Assembly (NCBI GenBank): GCA_016713765.1
Contig: JADJON010000001.1
Coordinates: 620,001 to 684,000 of the forward strand
Reading direction: 5' to 3'
DNA length: 64,000 nt
From: Bacteroidota bacterium
Lineage (GTDB): Bacteria > Bacteroidota > Bacteroidia > AKYH767-A > 2013-40CM-41-45
Position numbers and translations under genes: made by a program. This document shows, in pieces, positions 52,298-62,630 of this stretch (position 1 is its first letter; the number at the start of each line of letters is the position of its first letter). The notes under the pieces were generated by a model. The model was not told the DNA's origin. It saw only the letters and a program-made list of their open reading frames with translations, and did no database searches.

Positions 52298-52550
52298 GCA
52301 GTTGGCAGTAGGCAGTATTCAGTTGGCAGTGTGAGGTTCGCAGAATGCTGGAAGTAATGGGTAGAGAGCAGTGGCATATAGTTTTTATTAGTGAACAGTG
52401 AACAGTTTAGCGAATAGCGAATAGCGAATAGTTTTTTGGTAAACAGTGAACAGTGAATAGTGAAGAGTAAGGGGCTACTGGTTATTTTCCCTCGTCCCTC
52501 GTCCCTCGTCCCTCGTCCCTCGTCCCTCGTCCCTCGTCCCGCGCATCTCG
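52292..52550. repeat. Four arrays of 7-bp tandem repeats in a convergent intergenic region
   Basis: 52292-52333: six units of CAGTNNN type (CAGTTGG, CAGTAGG). 52390-52431: AGTGAAC twice, a transitional unit, then CGAATAG three times. 52439-52473: GTGAACA-type units. 52488-52550: TCCCTCG seven times perfect, then two degenerate units. The last array is the reverse complement of the ACGAGGG class at 31122-31149. The period is 7 bp throughout although the unit changes. No coding potential is seen. Confidence 0.9.
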
Positions 52551-52598
52551 CACCTAAAAAGAAGTCCCGACGAAATCGCCGGGACTTTCTTTTAGGTG
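52551..52598. terminator. Bidirectional terminator between convergent genes
   Basis: A long hairpin: the left arm CACCTAAAAAGAAGTCCCG pairs with the right arm CGGGACTTTCTTTTAGGTG around a short loop (GACGAAATCGC region), with A- and T-rich lower stems that serve as U-tracts on either strand. It lies just before the stop of the collagen-like gene. Confidence 0.87.
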
Positions 52599-52607
52599 TG
52601 GGTGGGT

Positions 52608-54470
52608 TTATTTATTGCGCAACGGCTGGAGGCTGGCTGGTTTGCGCAGGGGTGTTTGCGCGGGAATGGCGGTGGCGCCTTGGGCTTTGGCGTTGGGCAG
52701 CGGCTTGGTGGCGAGTTGGTCGTGGCCTTTGCCGTAGGCTTCCGGACAGATGTACTTGCCGACTTCGAGTCCGCGTTTTTCCTGTTCGGGTACGATGCGG
52801 TGCGCGCGCGCGGCGGGATCGTTGCGCACGCCCGTCACCTGCCAGCTTACTTTCACGTTGGGCTTATCGGTTTGGATGACGAACTGGTTGTCGCGCACCT
52901 CTTCGGCGATGATCGCCTGGGCGAAGGTGCCGATGCAGGTGAGCTGGTACTTCAGCTCGGTGTTCAGCGCGCCGAAGTAGGACGGCAGACTGACGCGCGC
53001 GAAGCCGTCGGCGTCGGTGGTGACGTTTCCGTTGTACACCGTCATCATGTCCGGGCTTTCGATGCAGGAGTGGTACAGCACCTTGTGCTCCGGATCGAGC
53101 GGGTGATCGATGCGGAAGGCTTTGGTAACGGCCGACATGGTACCGTTGATGTTCACGTCGCCGTCGAATTGTCCGGCCAGTGCGTTGGACGATCCGCCGT
53201 TGCTGCCCCAGACCGCCCAGGGTTCGCCGGTGGTGTTGTCGGCCAGTCCGAACACGCCGGTGCCATCATCGGCGCCGGTGTAGCCGATGACGCCGTAGGA
53301 GTTGATCCCGCCATTGTCGGATTCTCCCAGCACGCCGACCCCGCCGCTGGTACCCAGGTTAAAACCTACGACTCCTGTTCCGTCGTTGGTGAATGCTACC
53401 AGTGCGTTGGAAGTATCGGCATTGAAAAAGGCCGCCGGAAGGTCGGCGGTCCCGAAGCCGGAACCGGCGCCCTGCATGACATAGAGCGCGTAGCTCTCGT
53501 CGGACTGTGCTGCAAGGCCGACGTTTGCCACGCTGGAGAAGAATCCACCCGAGCCGGTGCCGGTACCGGTATTGAATCCAACCACACCATATCCGTCACC
53601 CGAACCGGTGTACTCGCCATAGGCGCCGTTGCTGTTTCCGTCGACGGCGAATCCGAGCAGGGCAGAGCCGTTACCGGTGCCCATGTACTCGCCTTGCACC
53701 GCGCCGTTCGAGCTGGTGCCCGAAGGAATGTAGCCGTACACGGCAGGTCCCATGGTGTTCTCTACGTGCAGTTTTTCCGTAGCGGTGAAGGTGCTCGTGC
53801 CGACGGTCACGATCGTGCCGTTATCGGTAATCTGCGAGTTGCCGCCGGTCGTGGCGCCGGTGAACTTAATGACCCTGTTCGTAGTGCCGGAAATGTTCGC
53901 CGAGCCTGCAGGTCCCTGCGGGCCGGTCGCGCCGGCAGGACCTTGCGGACCTGTAGCGCCAATGGGACCTTGTGGTCCGGTAGCTCCTGTTGCACCTTGC
54001 GGGCCGGTCGGTCCTTGTGGTCCCGTTGCGCCGGCAGGACCTTGCGGGCCAGCCGGACCCTGCGGACCGGTGTTGCCGCTGGCGGCAAAGAGTGCATAGG
54101 GTACGCTCAGCAATTGCGAGGTGCCCATGTCGGTGTAGCCCGAACCGAGATCGAGTTCGACTTGCAAAAACTTGGAACCGGTGGACCAGTCGATGGAGGC
54201 GAAGGTGCCGCTCACCGGTGTTCCGTTTCCAACGCTGGCGGTGAACAAGCCGAACTGGTTGGTCGTGACCGAATGTGTTTCCGAATAAACGACCGTACCG
54301 CCGGCGCTGCCGTCGTGTACGGAGTAGCGTACGCTGGCGTTTTGGTTGACCAGCAGGTTGCCGGTGCCGTCACGGGCGACTGCCTGATAGTTGAGCGCTT
54401 GCGGAGCCTGCGCGATCGAAGCGCCGGCTAAGCATAGAAAGATGGCAGAAAGTACGAGGTTCCTGAACAT
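52608..54470 (-). CDS. Collagen-like repeat surface protein
   Basis: The protein has 620 residues with a signal peptide ([17 protein letters not shown]). The N-terminal domain ([20 protein letters not shown]) is a known Bacteroidota opening module. From about residue 133 there are roughly 19 Gly-x-y triplets, mainly GPQGPAG/GATGPQG, able to form a collagen triple helix. Then come beta repeats built on 'GVxGxxxGTG..G' ([36 protein letters not shown]). The C-terminal region ([20 protein letters not shown]) is like the tail domain often found after such repeats. No clear T9SS domain is seen. It probably shares a transcript with the upstream gene at 54482-55000. Confidence 0.87.
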   Translation of the reverse strand: MFRNLVLSAIFLCLAGASIAQAPQALNYQAVARDGTGNLLVNQNASVRYSVHDGSAGGTVVYSETHSVTTNQFGLFTASVGNGTPVSGTFASIDWSTGSKFLQVELDLGSGYTDMGTSQLLSVPYALFAASGNTGPQGPAGPQGPAGATGPQGPTGPQGATGATGPQGPIGATGPQGPAGATGPQGPAGSANISGTTNRVIKFTGATTGGNSQITDNGTIVTVGTSTFTATEKLHVENTMGPAVYGYIPSGTSSNGAVQGEYMGTGNGSALLGFAVDGNSNGAYGEYTGSGDGYGVVGFNTGTGTGSGGFFSSVANVGLAAQSDESYALYVMQGAGSGFGTADLPAAFFNADTSNALVAFTNDGTGVVGFNLGTSGGVGVLGESDNGGINSYGVIGYTGADDGTGVFGLADNTTGEPWAVWGSNGGSSNALAGQFDGDVNINGTMSAVTKAFRIDHPLDPEHKVLYHSCIESPDMMTVYNGNVTTDADGFARVSLPSYFGALNTELKYQLTCIGTFAQAIIAEEVRDNQFVIQTDKPNVKVSWQVTGVRNDPAARAHRIVPEQEKRGLEVGKYICPEAYGKGHDQLATKPLPNAKAQGATAIPAQTPLRKPASLQPLRNK

Positions 54471-54481
54471 TGGGTTGGCGA

Positions 54482-55000
54482 TTAATGTTGGATGGTTATC
54501 TTTTGAATGGAAGCGGTTGCTTTGCCGGAATGCGTTTGAAAGACGGCATGAACGAAATAGACACCCGAAGCAACGCGCGAAACGTCCTGGCTAATGCGGG
54601 ATGTTCCACCGGGAATTTCGAGCTCGTCGCCCTGCAGGACGATACGCCCAAGGGCGTCGGTCAGCAACAGCCGCAAGCGTCCGGCTTCGGTGAAGTCCGA
54701 CAGCAGGTTGATGGCATCGGTCGCCGGGTTCGGGAACGCCGACATGCCGGGACCTTGTGCGGTGACGACCGAGATGCCGGTGCTGAAATCTTCCGGTTGC
54801 TGGAATCCCTGAGTCAGGATCGACGAGCCGGCCGAGAAGGTTTCCACCATCGTCAGTTCACCGGTCGTGAACGACAGCATCGCCGTTCCGTTTGCGGAGA
54901 ATCCGCCGCCGGACGCGATGACGCTGGGAGAAAGTGATTGCGCGTTCGCCTGGACCACCAGCGCGATCATCGCCAACAGGAGTGAGCAATATCTTTTCAT
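54482..55000 (-). CDS. Small secreted protein with T9SS sorting domain
   Basis: The protein has 172 residues. Signal [20 protein letters not shown] is followed by a short region ([29 protein letters not shown]) common in Bacteroidota proteins that carry a sorting domain. The C-terminal T9SS type A module begins [15 protein letters not shown]. The gene lies 11 bp upstream of the collagen-like gene on the same strand, so the two are likely co-expressed. Divergent from the aldo/keto reductase gene. Confidence 0.8.
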   Translation of the reverse strand: MKRYCSLLLAMIALVVQANAQSLSPSVIASGGGFSANGTAMLSFTTGELTMVETFSAGSSILTQGFQQPEDFSTGISVVTAQGPGMSAFPNPATDAINLLSDFTEAGRLRLLLTDALGRIVLQGDELEIPGGTSRISQDVSRVASGVYFVHAVFQTHSGKATASIQKITIQH

Positions 55001-55041
55001 GCGAAATGGTTTATTTCAACCAAGATAGATAATATTGATAT

Positions 55042-56028
55042 ATGGAATACAGAAAGCTTGGACGGTCAGGTTTACAAGTCAGCGCGTTGTCGCTGGGTTC
55101 CTGGCTCACCTTCGGAAAACAGATCGGCGACGAAGTAGCGGAACAGTTGATGCACGCGGCCTACGACGCGGGCGTGAACTTCTTCGACAATGCGGAGATC
55201 TACGCGCGCGGACAATCGGAAATCGTGATGGGAAACATCCTGGCGCGTTCCGGCTGGGATCGGAGCTCGTACCTTGTTTCTTCGAAAGCCTATTTCGGAA
55301 CGGAAGGAGCGAAGTCGAAGCCCAACCAGCGGGGTTTGTCGCGCAAGCATCTCGTCGAAGCCTGCGAAGCGGCGCTCCGGCGACTGCAGGTCGATTACCT
55401 GGACCTTTATTTCTGTCATCGTCCCGACAAGCAGACGCCCATCGAAGAAACCGTCTGGACCATGCACCAATTGGTACTGCAAGGGAAGATCCTGTATTGG
55501 GGAACTTCGGAATGGGACGCGTCCGAGATCATGGAGGCGATGCTGGTGGCCGAGCGACACCACCTGATCGCGCCGGTGATGGAGCAACCGCAGTATAATT
55601 TGCTGACGCGGGGCAAGCTGGAGCGGGAGTATCTGCACCTCTTCCGTTACCATGGTATCGGTACGACCATCTGGTCGCCGCTTGCCTCCGGGGTCTTGTC
55701 CGGAAAATACCTCGGCGCCTCCGATGAAGACACCCGTCTTAAGATGAAAGGCCTCGAATGGTTGCGCGAGCAAGTCTTGCGCGAAGAGGTCATGACGAAA
55801 GTGAAAGCCTTGAAGTCGCTCGCGGAGGAATGCGAAACCACCCTGCCGTTGTTATCCATCGCCTGGTGCCTGAAGAATCCGCATGTCAGCACGGTGATCC
55901 TGGGCGCGTCCCGGCTGAGCCAATTACAGGAGAACCTGGGCGCGCTGGACGTTGTACCCCGACTGACGCAGGAGCGGATGGATCGTATCGATCAGATCTT
56001 CCCCAAACCGATTCTTCCGGAGTATTGA
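55042..56028 (+). CDS. Aldo/keto reductase (Kv-beta-like)
   Basis: The protein has 328 residues. The (beta/alpha)8 AKR motifs are: [14 protein letters not shown] with catalytic Asp49 and Tyr54, LVSSKAYFG with Lys82, and [17 protein letters not shown] with the active-site His126. [20 protein letters not shown] at the start and the C-terminal [20 protein letters not shown] (NADP-binding) match the voltage-gated potassium channel beta-subunit/YghZ branch. Probably an NADPH-dependent carbonyl reductase of unknown substrate. Confidence 0.92.
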   Translation: MEYRKLGRSGLQVSALSLGSWLTFGKQIGDEVAEQLMHAAYDAGVNFFDNAEIYARGQSEIVMGNILARSGWDRSSYLVSSKAYFGTEGAKSKPNQRGLSRKHLVEACEAALRRLQVDYLDLYFCHRPDKQTPIEETVWTMHQLVLQGKILYWGTSEWDASEIMEAMLVAERHHLIAPVMEQPQYNLLTRGKLEREYLHLFRYHGIGTTIWSPLASGVLSGKYLGASDEDTRLKMKGLEWLREQVLREEVMTKVKALKSLAEECETTLPLLSIAWCLKNPHVSTVILGASRLSQLQENLGALDVVPRLTQERMDRIDQIFPKPILPEY

Positions 56029-56054
56029 TCGGAATGAACCGGTCTGAAAAGATG

Positions 56055-56080
56055 ACGGGGAGGTTGGAGCGCCTCCCCGT
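56055..56080 (+). terminator. Hairpin downstream of the aldo/keto reductase gene
   Basis: ACGGGGAGG and CCTCCCCGT form a perfect 9-bp stem with an 8-nt loop, 27 bp after the stop codon. The following TATCATGCTT is only weakly T-rich. The rest of the 56029-56378 gap contains nothing else I can support. Confidence 0.55.
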
Positions 56081-56378
56081 TATCATGCTTAAAGAGTGGA
56101 AAGTTGGAGTTCGTGCTGCAAAAGGGGTAAACTGATCAGGCAACCTTGGGAGTCTGCGAACCATCCGAAGTATACCGGAGCCAATGATACGGGGCTCACA
56201 ATCAATATTTGCGGCGGTCTATGGACCGGTGCTGCCGGGCTGACGAACGGTCGGGGAGAGCGAACGAACGGCTTGCCTGTATTGCCGGAATCGGGAAGCC
56301 GTTGTAATTTCGAAGAGGGACGGGAACAGCCCTCATCCGGAACGTGATGGGGTTGGGCGGTACCGCTGTCCGGCCCGA

Positions 56379-57221
56379 GTGTTTGAGGATTTCGTTGTGT
56401 CTGTTTCTAACCCGCTTCTGCTTTTATCGACGCCTGCCGACACGGTGACCCTTGTCTTCTTATTGTTGGTCCCGGTAGTCGTGATTTTTCTGTTCATGGT
56501 ATTCGTCATTTACCGGATTCGCCGTGAGCAGCAGGTGCGGCAACGTGAAGCAGAACTGCGGGAACAAACGGCCGAGATGGAGATGAAAGCGCTGCGCGCG
56601 CAGGTCAATCCGCACTTCATCTTCAACAGCCTGCAGAGCATCCACCTCTTTATCCAAAAGCACGATCACGAGCATGCCGGGAAGTATCTCCTGAAATTCT
56701 CCGGACTCATCCGGCTGGTGCTGGAAAACTCCGAGCACAAAGAGATACCCCTGGCGGAAGAGTTAAAAGCCCTTGAATTGTATATGCAATTGGAACAATT
56801 GCGCGTCAGAAACGGCTTCGATTATCATTTCGATATTACTGACGGATTGGATCCTGAAGCCGTGTACGTTCCGCCCTTGTTGTTGCAACCCTTTGTAGAG
56901 AACTCCATCTGGCACGGATTGCACCATCGTGCTTCGAAAGGCGCGATATGGCTGCGGTTCGGTAAGCGAGCCGACATGCTGGAGATCGAGCTAAAAGACA
57001 ATGGAGCAGCGGCTCCGGACAATGTCGATCCCGGGGCACAGCCGATGAATTCGGAAAAGCGTAAATCCATGGGTACATCCATTACCCGGCAGCGTTTGGA
57101 ACTGCTGAATCGTTCCCGCGCGGCACAGTCGGTGATTCAGCTCGAAGACATCCGCGATGCCGAAGGAACGTATGCCGGGAAACGGGTATTCGTGCGTATC
57201 CCGTTGATCGAGGAGGACTAA
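56379..57221 (+). CDS. LytS-type sensor histidine kinase
   Basis: The protein has 280 residues from a GTG start. One transmembrane segment (VTLVFLLLVPVVVIFLFMVF) is followed by a short coiled coil (REQQVRQREAELREQTAEME) and a His_kinase domain with the phospho-acceptor motif LRAQVNPHFIFNSLQSIHLF. The ATPase N-box is PPLLLQPFVENSIWHGL. The family usually acts with LytTR regulators, and such a gene starts 25 bp downstream. There is no large sensor domain, so the signal may be membrane-related or come from a partner. Confidence 0.9.
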   Translation: MFEDFVVSVSNPLLLLSTPADTVTLVFLLLVPVVVIFLFMVFVIYRIRREQQVRQREAELREQTAEMEMKALRAQVNPHFIFNSLQSIHLFIQKHDHEHAGKYLLKFSGLIRLVLENSEHKEIPLAEELKALELYMQLEQLRVRNGFDYHFDITDGLDPEAVYVPPLLLQPFVENSIWHGLHHRASKGAIWLRFGKRADMLEIELKDNGAAAPDNVDPGAQPMNSEKRKSMGTSITRQRLELLNRSRAAQSVIQLEDIRDAEGTYAGKRVFVRIPLIEED

Positions 57222-57246
57222 ACAATCTGTTACATGCGATCCTGAC

Positions 57247-58011
57247 ATGATGAATAACCGCTACAAGACCATGATCGTCGACGACGAGCCGGCGCAGCTC
57301 GAATCGTTGACCGGGATGTTGGGACGATTTCCGTCGTACGAACTTGTTGCGAGCTGCAGCAGCGTTCCGGAAGCCTTGCGCGTATTGGCGGAGCAGCAAC
57401 CGGACCTGCTCTTGCTTGATGTGATGTTGCCACCGGATACCGGTTTCGACCTGTTGGAGAAATTGCAGGAGCGTTCCTTCGAAGTGATCTTCACCACCTC
57501 GCATGCCGATTTCGCCATCCGGGCCTTGCGGGAAGCCGCGGTCGATTACCTCTTGAAGCCGGTCGGCGAGGATGTATTGCGGGACGCGATCTTCCGGTTC
57601 GAGCAGCGCTTTCGCGAGAAAGAAAAATCGGATCTGCGGCGGCTGGATATCCTGCTGAACAATCTGCAGCAACTCGACAAAGGGCAGCGAACCCTGGCGT
57701 TACCGACCAACTTCGGGTTCCATTGCTTGCGGGTCGATGAGATCCTCCGCTGCGAATCTGACGGCAACTACACGACGGTCTATGCGCTGGAAGGAAAGCC
57801 GATTCTCATCTGCCGGACGATGAAAGAGTTCGAGGACCTGCTGGTCGATCATGCGCAATTCTTCCGCATTCACCGGTCGCACATCATCAACATGCGCTTC
57901 GTGAAAGACATCCTCAAAAACGACGGTCTGGTGAGAATGCGTGACGGTAAGGAGCTGGAAATTTCGAGACGTCGTCGCGAAGAGTTTTATGACGCCTTTA
58001 TGCGCCTTTGA
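57247..58011 (+). CDS. LytTR-type response regulator
   Basis: The protein has 254 residues. The receiver domain (1-120) has MIVDDEP, the phospho-acceptor LLLLDVMLPPDTGFDLL (Asp58), TTSHADFAIRAL and DYLLKPV. The LytTR DNA-binding domain spans about 150-254 (DEILRCESDGNYTTVYALEG, MKEFEDLL, FFRIHRSHIINMRFVKDILK). It forms a two-component pair with the LytS-type kinase upstream. Targets are unknown. Confidence 0.93.
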   Translation: MMNNRYKTMIVDDEPAQLESLTGMLGRFPSYELVASCSSVPEALRVLAEQQPDLLLLDVMLPPDTGFDLLEKLQERSFEVIFTTSHADFAIRALREAAVDYLLKPVGEDVLRDAIFRFEQRFREKEKSDLRRLDILLNNLQQLDKGQRTLALPTNFGFHCLRVDEILRCESDGNYTTVYALEGKPILICRTMKEFEDLLVDHAQFFRIHRSHIINMRFVKDILKNDGLVRMRDGKELEISRRRREEFYDAFMRL

Positions 58012-58293
58012 ATTCCGCCATTCAATCGTCCGGTACGGCCATTGATTGCCAAAATCGAACCGCTTGCTCAGTCGAAGCGGTCACTTCATACGTTTCCACT
58101 AGCTTTATCCATGGAGGAGCCTTTTCGGCTTTCATGGGACCTTTTCGGCGCTAACGCGCAGGATCAGTTTATTTTTCGCACGACCTCAACAATTTCGGAA
58201 GCGCCAAGCTGCCGGTTGACGAAGTGATGGGTAGTCCGGGACCGGCAGCTCTTCCGATAAACTTGCTCGTGTATCACCAATCCACAACCAACC

Positions 58294-59157
58294 ATGAAAA
58301 ACAGTATCCTGCGCCTCTCTGTTCTGCTTGCCTTCCTGTATTCCTGCAGCGGCAACACATCTTCCAACTCCACCGAAAGCGGTTCCAGTCCGCAAGCCCT
58401 GATGAAATCGTACGCAGGCGCCGCCGCGAACTCCGCGCCCGGTTATGAAACCTGTAACACCTATCCCGGTTCCAATCACCGGATCTGTTACCGGACCCTG
58501 CTGCGTCTGACACAGGCGTTCATCCGGAAGTATTCGGAAGACGCCACCTTAAACGGCCTCGGCGGATACCTCGACAAGGAGTCGTTGTTGTCTGCAATGA
58601 ATGCGGACGCGTCGTACAACGGGATCGTCTTCACCACCGCGTATTACAACGGAACGTTCAAGAATGAATCCTACCTCGCCTACCAGGGCATGAAAGTCGA
58701 GGACAGCAAGGAGATCCCCTGCGAATTGCAGAAGACGGACTATTATCCAGTCAGCACCTCGCAATTCATCTATACGGAAACCGATACGACACTTTCGGCT
58801 ATTTCCGACTTCCTGGCACAGGAACCGGAGCCGATCGAACCCATGACTACTTTCCAGGCAGGCAACAACCTGGAGACCAATGCCGGCACCTTTCTTTCGC
58901 ACTTTCTCTCGGCGGGATCCGCCGCCAATCAGCGAAGCTGTTTCTTTTTCGGAAAGACGGAACTGGAAGCCTTGTTGAATCAGGAAGGTTGCGTGGGCAT
59001 GCGGTTCTTGTGGGGCTTTGAAGAGGAAAGGAGCAGTGATAAAGTGCGTATCTTGCTCATCGGGGTGGATGACGAGGGGAACAACCTGCTCGTCAAGCCA
59101 GGAACCAGCAGTGATGAGGCGATCTACATGGAACGTGGATGGCCGCCTGCAGATTAA
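58294..59157 (+). CDS. Hypothetical lipoprotein
   Basis: The protein has 287 residues. Lipobox LYSC (Cys18) is followed by a Ser/Asn-rich linker (SGNTSSNSTESGSSPQ). The body includes YETCNTYPGSNHRICYRTLL, YLDKESLLSAMNADASYNGI and GCVGMRFLWGFEEERSSDKV. Conserved-looking Cys residues may form disulfides. The family is not recognised. The next gene starts 2 bp after the stop, so the two are probably co-transcribed. Confidence 0.72.
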   Translation: MKNSILRLSVLLAFLYSCSGNTSSNSTESGSSPQALMKSYAGAAANSAPGYETCNTYPGSNHRICYRTLLRLTQAFIRKYSEDATLNGLGGYLDKESLLSAMNADASYNGIVFTTAYYNGTFKNESYLAYQGMKVEDSKEIPCELQKTDYYPVSTSQFIYTETDTTLSAISDFLAQEPEPIEPMTTFQAGNNLETNAGTFLSHFLSAGSAANQRSCFFFGKTELEALLNQEGCVGMRFLWGFEEERSSDKVRILLIGVDDEGNNLLVKPGTSSDEAIYMERGWPPAD

Positions 59158-59159
59158 GC

Positions 59160-59846
59160 ATGGATACAGAACATCTGCGTTTCTTCTTCGGACACATGGC
59201 CATGGCGATCACCGCCATGGTCTTGCTTTTTTCCATCTTCCGCTACCGGAATTTCAATGTTTTTGATTGGCAAATGTGGGCGTTCCTGTTTTATGGTCTT
59301 ATAACCGATACCATTGCAAGACTCTCGTTCTCTTTTCCTCCCCGGGCGTATTTCGTGATCAATGTGTTCAACCTGTTCGAGAGCCTGTTTTTTCTGCTCT
59401 TTGCCCGACAGTTTGTTCAATCAGAAAAGTTGAAGAAACTACTCGTCATATTAGCGGCCCTTAGCCTATTGGCCTGGACGTGGTTTCAATTCAACCCCAT
59501 CGATGGGGTCACGATCCACTTGAAGATGCATCCGACTTTTGGCAGCATCTATTGTATCCTGTCAACCTTCCTCTATGCGTATCTGTTGCTGCGACTGATC
59601 GAAAGCCGGACCAATGTATTCCGGCAATCCACCTACTGGTACGTGTTGGGTATTTTTTTCTCCAGTTTCACGGCCTACCTGATGCAAGCTTTGATCTCTG
59701 ACGAAGTGCACAACCGCATTTGGTTTCTGAACGGAATCTTCAATTCACTCACCTCCTTTTTGTTCCTGATTGGCTTCCTACAGGTGGGTCGCGGCAGTCG
59801 ACAGGCCGTTGGCCAAAATCTGGTTTCGAAAAAAGGGGCGAATTGA
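59160..59846 (+). CDS. Hypothetical integral membrane protein
   Basis: The protein has 228 residues from ATG 59160, chosen because the frame upstream overlaps the lipoprotein gene. About six transmembrane segments are visible, for example HMAMAITAMVLLFSIFRYRN, YFVINVFNLFESLFFLLFAR and LLVILAALSLLAWTWFQFNP. The topology resembles seven-helix-type or 7TMR-like sensory membrane modules, but there is no motif that names a function. Next to a lipoprotein gene with almost no spacing. Confidence 0.7.
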   Translation: MDTEHLRFFFGHMAMAITAMVLLFSIFRYRNFNVFDWQMWAFLFYGLITDTIARLSFSFPPRAYFVINVFNLFESLFFLLFARQFVQSEKLKKLLVILAALSLLAWTWFQFNPIDGVTIHLKMHPTFGSIYCILSTFLYAYLLLRLIESRTNVFRQSTYWYVLGIFFSSFTAYLMQALISDEVHNRIWFLNGIFNSLTSFLFLIGFLQVGRGSRQAVGQNLVSKKGAN

Positions 59847-59900
59847 TAACTTTCAGGGATAATTCCGGTATAAATTCTTTCCCGAACTCCTGTTAACACC

Positions 59901-62630
59901 ATGCCTGTACGTTTCCCGTCGCCTCGAACCCTGTTTTTCCTCGTCTTTTGCCTGTCTTTTACACTGGCTTCGCGTGCCGCTGCCCAGGAGCCTGCGATCC
60001 AGGCCAGCAACCTGTCGGTCACGGTCGGCTTGTGTAACCAGCTCGACCTGACCTGGACCAACGGCGACGGCGCGGAGCGGATTGTGATAGCACGTTCCGG
60101 CAACGCGGTCAACCAGGCGCCGGCGGATGGTAATCAATACAACGCCTCTTCCGTTTTCGGGAGCGGCGATAACCTGGGCTTGGGCAATTTCGTTGTCTAT
60201 GCAGGTAGCGGTAATTCGTTTTCCGTTACCGGCCTTACGGGCGGACAAACCTATCATTTCGCTGTTTTCGAATACAACGGTTCCGGTGGAGGCACCGACT
60301 ACCTGCTCAGTGGCGCACCGACCGGAAGTGAAACCGCCACCGGCGCCAGTGTGAATGTTTCCGCGAACGACCCGACACTTTGTGCCGGACAAAGCGCAAC
60401 CCTGACAGCCAGCGGCGGACTGAATTATGCCTGGTCGCCTGCGAGTGGACTTTCCGCCACTACCGGTAATCCGGTCACGGCAACGCCTTCTGTCACGACG
60501 ACTTACACCGTTGTCGGGATCGATATAAACGGATGTCGCGATACAGCTTACCAGGCACTCACGGTATTTCCGCTTCCTACGGTTTCGCTCGGCGCCTTTT
60601 CCGCAGTCTGCGCTAACGCTCCCGCATTCACCCTAACCGGCGGCACACCTGCCGGTGGAACGTACAGCGGACTCGGCGTCAGCAGCGGTTCGTTCAATCC
60701 CGCCTCGGTTGGAGCCGGCAACTACGCGATCCAGTATACCTACACAGACGGTAATGGTTGTTCAGCTTCGGCTTCGTCGTCCATCACCGTCAATCCCGCT
60801 CCGACGGTTACGATCGGCAGCTTCAGTCCCGTATGCGCGAACAGCAGTCCGTTCGCTCTGACCGGCGGCAGTCCCGTCGGCGGAACCTACAGCGGACCGG
60901 GCGTAAGCTCCGGCATATTCAACCCCGCCGTTGCCGGCACGGGTAATGCCGTCATCACCTATACCTATACGAACGCCTTCAATTGTGTGGCGTCCGATAC
61001 TTCTGTGATCGTCGTCAGTGCCGCGCCGACCGTCAGTTTCTCCGCGCTCAGCAGCGTCTGCAGCAACGATGCTGCGTTTACCCTCACCGGCGGTTCGCCC
61101 GCGGGAGGAACCTACTCCGGTACCGGCGTAAGTGCGGGATCGTTCGACCCCGCCGCTGCCGGCAACGGGACATTCGTGCTGACGTACAGTTATACGAACG
61201 GTTCAGGCTGCTCGGCTTCCGACACCTCGGCGATCACCGTGAATCAATCGCCTACGGTAACGCTGGGTACGTTCAACAATGTATGCGTCAACGCCGCTGC
61301 GTTTTCGCTCACCGGCGGCTCTCCCGGCGGTGGTACTTACAGTGGCGCGGGTGTGGTCGGTACGACCTTTCGTCCGTCGCAAGCCGGCGCTGGCGATCAC
61401 TACATCTATTACACCTACACCAGCGCGCAGGGTTGTTCGGCGACGGACTCCAGTGCCATCACCGTTTATGCATTGCCGGCCGTGACCTTGCCTACTTTCC
61501 CCTCAACGTGTCGTAACACGCCGGCTTTCCTGCTGAGCGGCGGCATACCTGCGGGCGGCAGCTACAGCGGTCCGGGCGTATCCTCGAATATCTTCAATCC
61601 GAATGTCGCCGGAACGGGTACACACGTGATCATTTACTCGTACACGGACAGCCTGGGATGTTCCGCCTCTACGGCCAATACGATCACCGTGAATACTCCT
61701 CCCACGGTTACCTTCGGAACGCTCAACGCCGTTTGCCTGAACGCTGCGCCCTTTACACTGAGCGGAGGAAGTCCTTCCGGCGGTACGTACAACGGACCCG
61801 GTGTTTCCTCGAATCAATTCACGGCATCGGTTGCCGGAGCAGGTCTTCAGACGCTTTCCTATACCTATACCGACAGCAACTCCTGTTCGAACTCCGCGAG
61901 TGGCAGCATTTTCGTGAACGCGCTGCCGACGGTCACCTTTGCCTCACTGCCGGATCGTTGTGTGAACGCGGGTCCATTGGCGTTGAGCGGAGGAAGTCCG
62001 GCCGGTGGCGTCTATAGCGGCACCGCGGTCGGTGGGACGAATTTCTATCCGGGTATTGCCGGCCCCGGCACCTTCACCATTACCTACAGCTATACCGATT
62101 CCAACTCCTGCACCGGCAGCGACACATCCGCCATCCTGGTCAACCCGGCTCCGCTGCCGAACCTGGGCGCCGACACGACAGTTTGCGCAGATGGATCCAT
62201 CACCCTGACCGCCGGCACCACCTTCTCCACCTATGTTTGGTCGAATGGCGCCAACACGCCGTCCATCACGATCGATACGACGGGAAGAGGGATGGGTACC
62301 TTTTCATTCCGCCTTACCGTGACCAACAGCTTCGGTTGTGCGGGCCGCGATACCATCGCGGTGACGTTCGATATCTGTAACGGAGTATCAGCACCCGGAC
62401 AGTTGGATGTGTTGCAGGTTTATCCCAACCCGGCGCAGCAGGAACTCCGCATCAACAGCGCGGAGCGGATCGATGTTCGCTGGTTCGATGAAACCGGTAT
62501 GCTGGTTCGGACGGATCGGTTATTCGCCGGAACAAATCGGATCGCTCCCGGCCTGCCCGCTGGCATCTACTTTTTGCGCTTTGAGCGTGACGGATTGATG
62601 CAAACGATTCGGGTCATCTTACTTCCGTAG
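59901..62630 (+). CDS. Large repeat surface protein with T9SS sorting domain
   Basis: The protein has 909 residues with a signal peptide (RTLFFLVFCLSFTLASRAAA). An FN3-like N-terminal module (LDLTWTNGDGAERIVIARSG, TYHFAVFEYNGSGGGTDYLL) is followed by an Ig-like Cys domain, then about seven repeats of roughly 77 residues. Each begins like PTVTLGTFNNVCVNAAAFSL and contains GGSPxGGTYSGxGVS and 'YTYTDxxxCSxSDTSxITVN'. The C-terminal T9SS sorting domain begins VYPNPAQQELRINS. A likely cell-surface adhesin-type protein. The repeats are similar at protein level but the DNA is diverged. Confidence 0.9.
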   Translation: MPVRFPSPRTLFFLVFCLSFTLASRAAAQEPAIQASNLSVTVGLCNQLDLTWTNGDGAERIVIARSGNAVNQAPADGNQYNASSVFGSGDNLGLGNFVVYAGSGNSFSVTGLTGGQTYHFAVFEYNGSGGGTDYLLSGAPTGSETATGASVNVSANDPTLCAGQSATLTASGGLNYAWSPASGLSATTGNPVTATPSVTTTYTVVGIDINGCRDTAYQALTVFPLPTVSLGAFSAVCANAPAFTLTGGTPAGGTYSGLGVSSGSFNPASVGAGNYAIQYTYTDGNGCSASASSSITVNPAPTVTIGSFSPVCANSSPFALTGGSPVGGTYSGPGVSSGIFNPAVAGTGNAVITYTYTNAFNCVASDTSVIVVSAAPTVSFSALSSVCSNDAAFTLTGGSPAGGTYSGTGVSAGSFDPAAAGNGTFVLTYSYTNGSGCSASDTSAITVNQSPTVTLGTFNNVCVNAAAFSLTGGSPGGGTYSGAGVVGTTFRPSQAGAGDHYIYYTYTSAQGCSATDSSAITVYALPAVTLPTFPSTCRNTPAFLLSGGIPAGGSYSGPGVSSNIFNPNVAGTGTHVIIYSYTDSLGCSASTANTITVNTPPTVTFGTLNAVCLNAAPFTLSGGSPSGGTYNGPGVSSNQFTASVAGAGLQTLSYTYTDSNSCSNSASGSIFVNALPTVTFASLPDRCVNAGPLALSGGSPAGGVYSGTAVGGTNFYPGIAGPGTFTITYSYTDSNSCTGSDTSAILVNPAPLPNLGADTTVCADGSITLTAGTTFSTYVWSNGANTPSITIDTTGRGMGTFSFRLTVTNSFGCAGRDTIAVTFDICNGVSAPGQLDVLQVYPNPAQQELRINSAERIDVRWFDETGMLVRTDRLFAGTNRIAPGLPAGIYFLRFERDGLMQTIRVILLP

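Noticed and set aside
52596..54431. 611-codon open frame on the plus strand
   Set aside because: It is antisense to the collagen-like gene. The repetitive translation only mirrors the Gly-x-y codons.
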